From Legionella fallonii LLAP-10 (GTDB lineage Bacteria; Pseudomonadota; Gammaproteobacteria; Legionellales; Legionellaceae), in assembly GCF_000953135.1 (NCBI RefSeq), contig NZ_LN614827.1, positions 3,698,501 through 3,762,500 on the forward strand: a stretch of 64,000 nt of DNA, read 5' to 3'. Positions 55,090 to 64,000 of this stretch are shown here, piece by piece; position 1 is the stretch's first letter; every line of letters starts with the position of its first letter. Both the position numbers and the translations under genes were made by a program. Under the pieces are notes generated by a model. That model saw only the letters and a program-made list of their open reading frames with translations, searched no databases and was not told the origin of the DNA.

Positions 55090-55455
55090 TTATTCCTGTG
55101 CTCCCGCGATAAGAAGAATACCTAGACCAATCAAAGAAACCCCTACAAACTCGACTGAACTCAATTGTTCTTTTAATAAGTAACGTGAAGAAAAAATAAT
55201 AAATATTTTTTGTAACCCAGTAATTGGATAAGCTACCGACAGGGGCAGATGAGCTAATAAATACATATAGATAACTAAATCGACAATATAAAATAGCATT
55301 CCCAAATAAAACCAGTAGTCTTTAATAATGCACAAATAATAGCGGATGCCTCTGGCATCTAAATGTTCTAGAGTGGAACGCTTGAGACAAACATGCAACA
55401 AAGTTTCTGCAACTCCACCTAAGATAAATAATATAAAGTAATAGAGTAAACTCAT
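55090..55455 (-). CDS. Small four-helix DMT/SMR-type membrane protein, subunit 1
   Basis: A 121-residue four-helix protein. It starts MSLLYYFILFILGGVAETLL, with a membrane-embedded Glu at position 17 similar to the essential Glu14 of EmrE; the partner subunit lacks an obvious equivalent. PLSVAYPITGLQKIF and LLKEQLSSVEFVGVSLIGLG match the conserved third and fourth helices of EamA/SMR proteins (A-Y-P-I, then E-x-x-x-x-x-G-x-x-L-I-x-x-G). The two tandem genes are three bases apart and make the transport end of the operon that begins at 58753. Confidence 0.83.
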   Translation of the reverse strand: MSLLYYFILFILGGVAETLLHVCLKRSTLEHLDARGIRYYLCIIKDYWFYLGMLFYIVDLVIYMYLLAHLPLSVAYPITGLQKIFIIFSSRYLLKEQLSSVEFVGVSLIGLGILLIAGAQE

Positions 55456-55469
55456 TTAAATAAAAACTC

Positions 55470-56303
55470 TTAGCGATCCATTAAATTATAAATCGATTGA
55501 TTTATTTCATATTGCTTTACAACATTAGCTTGAAACTCAGACTTTGTGACTGCTGGCAATTGAGGATGATCAAAGCCCGAAATAAATCGTTTCAAATGGT
55601 TTTTGAAGTAAAAGGGTTCGGTTTTTTCACCACAAATATCAGCACCAATACATTGACGATTCTGCAGAAGAAGATTAATCACCATAAACATATCCTCTAA
55701 GGACATAACTCCTTGATCCCAATCAGTCATAATTACTTCCTTGCTAAGAACATCCTTATCAATACTTAAATAAAAAGGGAGATAAGAATCTACATCAGTC
55801 AATGCTTGCTTTATAAGGACGCCCCCATTTTGCACAAACTCACTACCAGAGATGGTAACCAATTTATTTTTAGCAACAAGTTGGGTGACACCAAAGTGTT
55901 TTTCAAATTTGCCATATCCTTGTGTGGCCCCAATATGAATTATTTTAACGCATGAAGATAATTTTGATGACATGTTGACCCAGTTTCCACAGGAAAATTG
56001 CGGAGGGAAAAAAGAGCAATCAGTATGATTATCTAAAATAATCAAGAGAAAAGGCTTATTAATCCTGGTTAACATAGGATAAGTTAAATGATGAAAATCG
56101 CCTGAACCCATGAAAGTAAAATAGTAGTCATCAGATAAAGCAGCCAGAATTTTTCGACACTCGTTCAATGCGTTTCTAAAACCATACAACCGCAACCGCT
56201 CTTCTAAAGGGCTAAAATCAAGCGTAATGACCTGCTCCCAATGATTCTTCATATAATTTAAAGTTGAATTATATTGATCAGTTAATAATAACAATGGTTG
56301 CAT
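55470..56303 (-). CDS. Divergent arginase/ureohydrolase-fold enzyme
   Basis: A 277-residue protein; the ATG at 56303 has AGGGG eight bases upstream (a GTG one codon earlier is possible). Although overall similarity to known ureohydrolases looks low, the dinuclear metal site can be traced: MGSGDFHH (His71 or His72, for GGDHS), ILDNHTD (Asp91, His93, Asp95, for DAHxD), YLSIDKDVL (Asp182, Asp184, for SxDxD) and GADICGE (Glu226). Members hydrolyse guanidino or formimino groups, or deacetylate amines. It starts within a few bases of the end of the fusion gene and is followed by the transporter pair. Substrate unknown. Confidence 0.75.
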   Translation of the reverse strand: MQPLLLLTDQYNSTLNYMKNHWEQVITLDFSPLEERLRLYGFRNALNECRKILAALSDDYYFTFMGSGDFHHLTYPMLTRINKPFLLIILDNHTDCSFFPPQFSCGNWVNMSSKLSSCVKIIHIGATQGYGKFEKHFGVTQLVAKNKLVTISGSEFVQNGGVLIKQALTDVDSYLPFYLSIDKDVLSKEVIMTDWDQGVMSLEDMFMVINLLLQNRQCIGADICGEKTEPFYFKNHLKRFISGFDHPQLPAVTKSEFQANVVKQYEINQSIYNLMDR

Positions 56304-56308
56304 CACGG

Positions 56309-58753
56309 CTACCCCTTATCCGTTGTTTCCACTAGAGCTCTAATAAGCCGTACCACATCATAAATTTCTTTTGGTTTTATAAATCTAGTCGTAGTCAAAG
56401 TAGTCAGTGTTTCGCATAGTTTTACTGCGTTGGGATAATTTTCAGGTGATTCTCCGGGTAAATATCGCTTTAAATAAGGATATTCAGGTAAAACCTTGGC
56501 AAAAAGTAGTGAGACTCCTAAAGCTTGTAAAGCCAAATTGGGAAACAAGCGTTCGCGGTTCTTAGCGATTAATAAAGAAATAAAGGGATACGTTACTCTA
56601 TCTCCATCAGGAAGATCCGCTCCTAATACTTGCATCGTTTTGTTATCAGACAATGCTTGTAAGTAAAATTTAGCTTGTTGTCTCTGGTGAGCAATCTCTC
56701 CCGCAGTTCGATTAAAATTGGCAAATCCCAAATAAACTCGTAAATTAGATACTTTATGAACAGGAAAACTAGAAGAAAAGTCTTCTCCAAGGGCATTAAT
56801 CATATTGTTCTTTCCGGCCCAAAACGCCTGGGGTAGCGTGTAGACTCCAAAAAATAATCCAGGCCGATAAAACAACCAATAGCCAAATAACTGCAGCACT
56901 CTTAAAACCTCGAGCCACGGCTTTGACTGCTCAAAAGAAGCTATAGCATTTTGTAATGCCCCGATAAAATGCCCTTGTTTGCTGACGACAAGTCCTCCCT
57001 CATATAAGGTAGCTCCCTTACCTGCAGCAAAACTAAAAACAGCAAAATCACCACTGGCTCCAACAGGTTTATTTTTAGCCATTGAGCCAAATGATTGAGC
57101 CGCGTCCTCTATCAGGAAAATATTCTTTCCTGTTTGCTTTATGACTTCATCAACGTCATTAATATTAGCCGGTATCCCACCAAGATGAGTTATCAATATC
57201 GCCGCTATATCCGTCGATGAATGACATAATTGAGTGAGTTGTCGTGTATCAAAATTAAAATCCACGCCATTTGAATCACAAAGTCTCATCTGAAAGCCGG
57301 CACGCGCAATAGCCAAAGCAACCAAAGGACAGGTATAGGCAGGTACGATCACTGTACGCGCCTCAGTTAATGTTTTTATTGCTTGTAAAATAATAAATAA
57401 GGCTGCAGTGCCCGAGCTCGTTAAATGAACAAAAGAAACGGCTAGGCTTTTTTTACAGAGTTCTTCTTGAGTGATTTTCGCTTCTTTCATTGACGGATGT
57501 TTTATAAAGAAATCACGGAAGTAGATACGATATCCTGCTGTTGGAGGTAAGGAATGCCATAGAGCCCGCCAATAGTCATACCGCTTCAATTTAGGAGGAT
57601 CATGAGGTAACGCATCAGGATGAGCATTGAAATAAGTCGCTAGTTCGGGAGACAGATCAGACCAGCGTAAATTTTTCATTAACTTACTTAAAAACCAGTG
57701 CAGGACAGGGGAATAACACTTAATTGCATTATAAAGTGGGAATAGTTGACCTCCCATATCCAATTTAGGAGTATATTGATTTTGTCCATCATATAAAGTT
57801 TTTATACCGTGTTTTATGCAATACTCAATAACTTTTTTCTGTAGCAAGAAATAATACCCGCCCCTAGCAGAAAACTCGTTACAGTTAAAACCATAGAAAA
57901 CCTGAAACAACCGATCAGGGGTCTGTATGCATTGCACCACATTAATAATAGTTTTACTTTGTTTATCACGTAACCCTAAATAAATAAAATGAGAGTCAGC
58001 AGATGAGCTTTTAAAATAATCAAAATTAACTTGCTCAAATTTTAGTTTATGATGATCGTATTTTTTCTCAATCTGCGCAAAACAATCATAAATCGGCTCC
58101 AACTCTTTGACATCCGGTTGTTGTATGCTAAAAAATTCATAGCTATCGGCCGAATATTCTTTGATTTTTCGTTTAATTTTCTTTCGTATTAAATAAGGCT
58201 TATGGTGCACATACTCCTCAAAACTACTCCCTTTTATTTCATTATAAACATCAGGAAATGAGCAACAAGTAATAAATCCTTCGTCCTTAAATAAATCACG
58301 GACATCTATAGGAAAATCTTTCCATACGATGATTGAAGCAGCTAATCGTTTGCTTTGTAAATCGATTTCGTTTGAAATTTGTGGTTGTATTTGCTCAAAA
58401 GAATACTGCTCATTAATCCCAATAACGCCATAATCCACATAGGAACCAATAAATAAAACTTTTTTATACCGAATGTCATAGATATATTTATCAATAAAAC
58501 CAACTAACTTAGATATAAGATCTGGCATTATAAAATCTATAGGAAATAATTTTAAAAAGGCAGGAATTAGGGCAACAGGTTCATTGCCATCATAAAAGAC
58601 ACCATAGTAAAATTGAGTTTTATCAGATAAATTAGCTTGGTCAAGAGCAGAATACCAAGACTGGGCATGCCGCTCATCACGCAATAATTTATTCCATACG
58701 CAATCGTCAATTTCCTTCGCTTTAGTGAACCAAACACAACGTAATTGCTTCAT
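56309..58753 (-). CDS. Fusion of a FemAB/GNAT-like domain and a DegT/DnrJ-type PLP aminotransferase
   Basis: An 814-residue two-domain protein. Residues about 1-395 resemble the FemAB / BcsL-CelD type GNAT superfamily: a basic helix (KPYLIRKKIKRKIKEY, about 185-200), FFSIQQPDVKELEPIYDCF, then IYLGLRD, VFYGFN and GYYFLLQKKVIEYCIKHGI. Residues about 425-800 are a DegT/DnrJ/EryC1 fold-type I PLP domain: SSGTAAL (446-452), IVPAYTCPLVALAI, EDAAQSFGS (549-557) and the presumptive PLP lysine in FAAGKGATLYEGG (Lys579). Such aminotransferases usually make amino sugars. The gene heads a tight four-gene operon. The ribosome binding site is poor, so the start is less certain. Confidence 0.82.
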   Translation of the reverse strand: MKQLRCVWFTKAKEIDDCVWNKLLRDERHAQSWYSALDQANLSDKTQFYYGVFYDGNEPVALIPAFLKLFPIDFIMPDLISKLVGFIDKYIYDIRYKKVLFIGSYVDYGVIGINEQYSFEQIQPQISNEIDLQSKRLAASIIVWKDFPIDVRDLFKDEGFITCCSFPDVYNEIKGSSFEEYVHHKPYLIRKKIKRKIKEYSADSYEFFSIQQPDVKELEPIYDCFAQIEKKYDHHKLKFEQVNFDYFKSSSADSHFIYLGLRDKQSKTIINVVQCIQTPDRLFQVFYGFNCNEFSARGGYYFLLQKKVIEYCIKHGIKTLYDGQNQYTPKLDMGGQLFPLYNAIKCYSPVLHWFLSKLMKNLRWSDLSPELATYFNAHPDALPHDPPKLKRYDYWRALWHSLPPTAGYRIYFRDFFIKHPSMKEAKITQEELCKKSLAVSFVHLTSSGTAALFIILQAIKTLTEARTVIVPAYTCPLVALAIARAGFQMRLCDSNGVDFNFDTRQLTQLCHSSTDIAAILITHLGGIPANINDVDEVIKQTGKNIFLIEDAAQSFGSMAKNKPVGASGDFAVFSFAAGKGATLYEGGLVVSKQGHFIGALQNAIASFEQSKPWLEVLRVLQLFGYWLFYRPGLFFGVYTLPQAFWAGKNNMINALGEDFSSSFPVHKVSNLRVYLGFANFNRTAGEIAHQRQQAKFYLQALSDNKTMQVLGADLPDGDRVTYPFISLLIAKNRERLFPNLALQALGVSLLFAKVLPEYPYLKRYLPGESPENYPNAVKLCETLTTLTTTRFIKPKEIYDVVRLIRALVETTDKG

Positions 58754-59045
58754 CCTCTGAATATCTCTATGCTTATTATATTGATTTAGTGACTTATTTC
58801 AGTTAAACCCAAAACCTCTCTTAATGCAGTATAGCTAATAAAATAGGAGCTCAAGCAACTTCCTTTTAGATTTTATATAAGTCTAATAGTGTGCAATAAA
58901 CTATTTTATAGAGATTTATCCCTTAGTTAATTTCCTCCAACACACAATTTCTTATCCCTAATAGACATCCTCCACTCTATGAGGAAAACCATTTGGTAAG
59001 TAATCAAGTACCTGTTACTATTATTTTATTTCCTGAATAATTATC

Positions 59046-60401
59046 ATGAAAACTCATCATTTTGATCTTATCGTTTTAGGTGGTGGCAGTGGCGGAATTG
59101 CCAGCGCGGTGCGAGCGGCTAAATATGGAGCAAAAGTAGCTGTTATAGAACGCAATCATCTAGGAGGTACCTGTGTCAATTTAGGGTGTGTACCTAAAAA
59201 AATCATGTTCAATGCTTCTCTTGTTGCTGAAACGATGCATAAATGCAGTAATTATGAATTTTCTCCCGTTGAACTGAAGCTAAATTGGAAAAAACTTGTT
59301 AGTAAACGTAATTCGTATATCGCGCGCTTAAGGGAGAATTACGCTAAGCGTTTAAAAGAGCACCACATCACTCATATTAATGGCACCGGAATGTTTGAGA
59401 GTGCACAATCTATTCTGGTCGATAATACGACTTATCAAGCGGAACATATTATTATTGCCACTGGAGGAGAGCCTTCCTTACCTATAATCGAGGGAATCCA
59501 ACATGCCATTGACTCTGATGGATTTTTTGCTCTTACTAGACAGCCGAGAAAAGTAGCAGTTATTGGCAGTGGTTATATTGGTGTAGAGTTAGCTGGCGTG
59601 CTCCATGGACTAGGTAGCGAAACGCATCTATTACTACGCGGCAGTAGACCTTTAAGTCGCTTTGATCATATGTTAGGAGATACCTTGCTTGAAATTATGA
59701 AGCAGCAAGGTATTTACATTCATCAAAACCATAAAGCCCAGGCTATTCATTTACACAGTGATGGAAGAAAAGCAATCGCATGCCAAAGTGGTTCGATTAT
59801 TCAAGACATTGATGTCATTATCGCAGCTGTAGGGCGAAAACCAAGAACAGCTCATTTGAATCTGTCAAAAATAGCAGTCAAAACTGATTCTCAAGGCCTA
59901 ATTGAAGTAGATGCTTTTCAAAATACAACGGTAAAAGGGATTTATGCTATAGGTGATGTTACCAAAGCACCCGCACTAACACCGGTGGCAGTCGCAGCTG
60001 GTCGACGATTAGCCGACAGACTCTTCGGCAAACAACCCGATGCCCATTTAAATTATGATAATATATGCTCTGTTGTATTTAGTCATCCTCCTGTTGGCTC
60101 AGTAGGACTTAGTGAGCAGGATGCAATAAATCTGCATGGACAAGAAAATATTAAAATTTATCAAACACGTTTTAACCCACTCTATGATGCATTAAGTGAT
60201 GATAAGACCCCTACAGCAATGAAGTTAGTTACCTTAGGCAAAGAAGAAAAAATAATAGGATTACATGTCATTGGCTATGGCGCTGATGAAATGTTACAAG
60301 GTTTTGGGGTAGCGGTAAAAATGGGGGCCTGTAAAAAAGATTTTGATAACACAGTAGCCATTCATCCGACTAGTGCTGAAGAATTTGTAACTATGGTATA
60401 A
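59046..60401 (+). CDS. gor: Glutathione-disulfide reductase
   Basis: FAD- and NADPH-dependent enzyme that regenerates glutathione. The 451-residue protein has the FAD motif [15 protein letters not shown], the redox-active disulfide [13 protein letters not shown] (Cys43, Cys48), the NADPH motif [17 protein letters not shown] followed by arginines (LLLRGSRPL) that favour NADPH, AIGDVT, and the C-terminal [10 protein letters not shown] with the catalytic His. Length is normal. It is followed four bases later by the gamma-carbonic anhydrase gene. Confidence 0.95.
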   Translation: MKTHHFDLIVLGGGSGGIASAVRAAKYGAKVAVIERNHLGGTCVNLGCVPKKIMFNASLVAETMHKCSNYEFSPVELKLNWKKLVSKRNSYIARLRENYAKRLKEHHITHINGTGMFESAQSILVDNTTYQAEHIIIATGGEPSLPIIEGIQHAIDSDGFFALTRQPRKVAVIGSGYIGVELAGVLHGLGSETHLLLRGSRPLSRFDHMLGDTLLEIMKQQGIYIHQNHKAQAIHLHSDGRKAIACQSGSIIQDIDVIIAAVGRKPRTAHLNLSKIAVKTDSQGLIEVDAFQNTTVKGIYAIGDVTKAPALTPVAVAAGRRLADRLFGKQPDAHLNYDNICSVVFSHPPVGSVGLSEQDAINLHGQENIKIYQTRFNPLYDALSDDKTPTAMKLVTLGKEEKIIGLHVIGYGADEMLQGFGVAVKMGACKKDFDNTVAIHPTSAEEFVTMV

Positions 60402-60405
60402 AAAT

Positions 60406-60942
60406 ATGTCACATTCAATTCGAACTTTTCAGGGTAAAACCCCTAATATAGGTAAGAACGTCTATATTGATCCTAGTGCTGTTGTTATAGGGAACGTCAC
60501 GTTAGGCGATGATGTTTCTGTTTGGCCAATGGCAGTAATTCGTGGTGATGTAAACTCCATCACAATAGGCAATGCATGCAGTATTCAAGATGGTGCTATC
60601 CTACACGTCACTCATGATGGTCCTTATACCGCGGGAGGAAAACCGCTAATCTTAGGCCAAGGGATCACCATAGGTCATCAAGCAGTTCTGCATGGCTGTA
60701 CTATAGATGATTATTGCCTCATCGGTATGGGAGCTTTAGTTTTAGATGCAGTACACGTGAAAGAACGCGTCATGATAGGTGCCGGAAGCATAGTAACTCC
60801 TGGAAAAATCCTGGAAAGTGGCTATTTATACCTAGGAAATCCAGCTCGGCCTGTACGAAAATTAACTTCTATAGAATTAGAACAATTAGAATACTCAGCC
60901 CAACATTATGTGAGGCTCAAAAATCTTTATTTAGATGCATAA
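60406..60942 (+). CDS. Gamma-carbonic anhydrase family protein (YrdA-like)
   Basis: A 178-residue left-handed beta-helix protein. The hexapeptide repeats (IGNVTLGDDVSVWPMAVIRG, VNSITIGNACSIQDGAILHV) and metal-binding histidines (His67 and His70, His91 and His96: HVTH, GHQAVLHG) are those of the gamma-carbonic anhydrase/YrdA family. Many members bind zinc but show no measured carbonic anhydrase activity. It forms an operon with gor and is followed by a strong hairpin at 60952. Confidence 0.92.
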   Translation: MSHSIRTFQGKTPNIGKNVYIDPSAVVIGNVTLGDDVSVWPMAVIRGDVNSITIGNACSIQDGAILHVTHDGPYTAGGKPLILGQGITIGHQAVLHGCTIDDYCLIGMGALVLDAVHVKERVMIGAGSIVTPGKILESGYLYLGNPARPVRKLTSIELEQLEYSAQHYVRLKNLYLDA

Positions 60943-60951
60943 TGGTATATA

Positions 60952-60989
60952 GATAGAAAGGTTGCTACAGATAATCCAACCTTTCTATC
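60952..60989. terminator. 13-bp hairpin after the gor operon
   Basis: GATAGAAAGGTTG at 60952-60964 pairs exactly with CAACCTTTCTATC at 60977-60989 around a 12-base loop, ten bases after the stop codon. A T-run is missing, but position and stem length suggest the operon's 3' end. Confidence 0.65.
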
Positions 60990-61213
60990 CTCTTCAATGC
61001 CCGTCAAAACTTAAGTTAGTTTCCTCTTGAACTTTGAATACCTCTGCTATCAGCAGACCGATACTGTATTCAGCATGCCTTGGTGATTATTGTTGTAGCC
61101 TTGCAGTATAAATATTATATGCAAAATGAGAAGAATCCCTCGTCGCCTTTTTAGGGATAACAAAACGCAGAACAGGTACTTTATTTTTGGTAGAGCAAAA
61201 AGCCGAATTGGTA

Positions 61214-61244
61214 AAACAAAAAAAGCGGCTAAAAAGCCGCTTTC
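61214..61244 (-). terminator. Rho-independent terminator of the rRNA operon
   Basis: On the minus strand AGCGGCT and AGCCGCT (61224-61230 and 61235-61241) form a stem with a four-base loop followed by a run of seven T. It lies 10-40 bases past the 3' end of 5S rRNA. Confidence 0.85.
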
Positions 61245-61253
61245 GGAATAAAA

Positions 61254-61370
61254 CCCTGGCGATGTCCTACTTTCGCATGAGGAGACCTCACACTATCATC
61301 GGCGCTGATTCGTTTCACTACTGAGTTCGAGAAGGGATCAGGTGGTTCCAAATCGCTATTGTCGCCAGGA
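61254..61370 (-). rRNA. rrf: 5S ribosomal RNA
   Basis: About 117 nt. On the minus strand it begins CCTGGCGACAATAGCG and contains GAACTCAGTAGTGAAACG and GATGATAGTGTGAGGTCTCC, ending CATCGCCAGG, so the terminal stem CCTGGCGA/TCGCCAGG closes the molecule. It follows the 23S gene across a 130-base spacer with no tRNA, and is followed by the terminator at 61214-61244. Ends are accurate to a few bases. Confidence 0.96.
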
Positions 61371-61502
61371 AAACTGTTTAACCCCCAGAGGAAGGTGCTA
61401 ATGACTCATTAACAACCGCCCGACAGGGTCTGGTAAATCTTGAGGTAACACATCATTCGTATCATTCTCTAAGCGCCTATTGTAAAGCGACTCAGATTAT
61501 AT

Positions 61503-64000
<2,498 letters not shown>

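Overview
The window is AT-rich chromosomal DNA from a gammaproteobacterium, most likely Legionella or a close relative in the Legionellales. I infer this from the gene content: algH-ruvX-pyrB order, a SUF-only Fe-S operon headed by an Rrf2 regulator, a class I PHA synthase, many scattered REP-like palindromes, and several large single genes of eukaryote-interaction style (helical, ankyrin-like or papain-like) with polar, Glu/Ser-rich tails of the kind seen on Dot/Icm substrates. I cannot name the species. The right edge is an rRNA operon read leftwards (5S, then 23S running off the window).

Layout. 1-8131: galU (cut by the left edge), then divergently bcsR-bcsQ-bcsA-bcsB-bcsZ, a cellulose synthase cluster with UDP-glucose supply next door but without the outer-membrane porin bcsC; its BcsZ has Asn where the family usually has the catalytic Asp. 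8132-15660: accessory region with a predicted multi-span membrane protein, a secreted gamma-glutamylcyclotransferase-like protein, a small acidic protein, a membrane-anchored alpha/beta hydrolase, a long helical protein, and REP-type repeats. 15663-22614: a leftward operon sufR-sufB-sufC-sufD-sufS-sufU-sufT-epmA. 23061-27792: an ankyrin-like tandem-repeat protein, a small exported protein, a gene remnant, and an unknown effector-like protein. 28047-33007: phaC, an AMP-ligase fused to a degenerate acyltransferase domain, and a VTT/DedA-like membrane protein.

33018-38564 is mostly housekeeping: pabC, a PA3496-type small protein, 5-formyl-THF cyclo-ligase, P-II, a GNAT, an AhpD-like protein, ubiK and the ComM/YifB ATPase. 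38773-40122 is a candidate papain-like effector. 40289-47883 is an export region: an ABC exporter, then a metal-type RND system (adaptor, pump, outer membrane factor) whose pump gene is broken by a frameshift near its 3' end. 47852-50726 holds pyrB, ruvX, algH and a lone secretin-N-domain protein. 51062-52996 is a Pit phosphate transporter with its DUF47 partner. 53349-54601 is a small conserved protein and an adenosine deaminase family enzyme.

The most original block is 54721-58753, a compact leftward four-gene operon: a FemAB/GNAT-like domain fused to a DegT/DnrJ-type PLP aminotransferase, a divergent arginase-fold enzyme with the metal ligands still visible, and two tandem 121-residue four-helix DMT/SMR-type subunits. 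It reads like a pathway that builds an amine- or guanidine-bearing, acylated product and flips or exports it; I do not recognise it as a described system. After it come glutathione reductase, a gamma-carbonic anhydrase family protein, and the rRNA operon.

A second theme is small repeats: at least two, probably four, diverged copies of a roughly 90-140 bp element with terminal inverted repeats (best copy 29964-30095), a REP family headed GTAGCCCGG (10110-10195 and 54695-54720), a 59-bp double palindrome (15550-15608) and a 24-bp inverted repeat (49857-49934).
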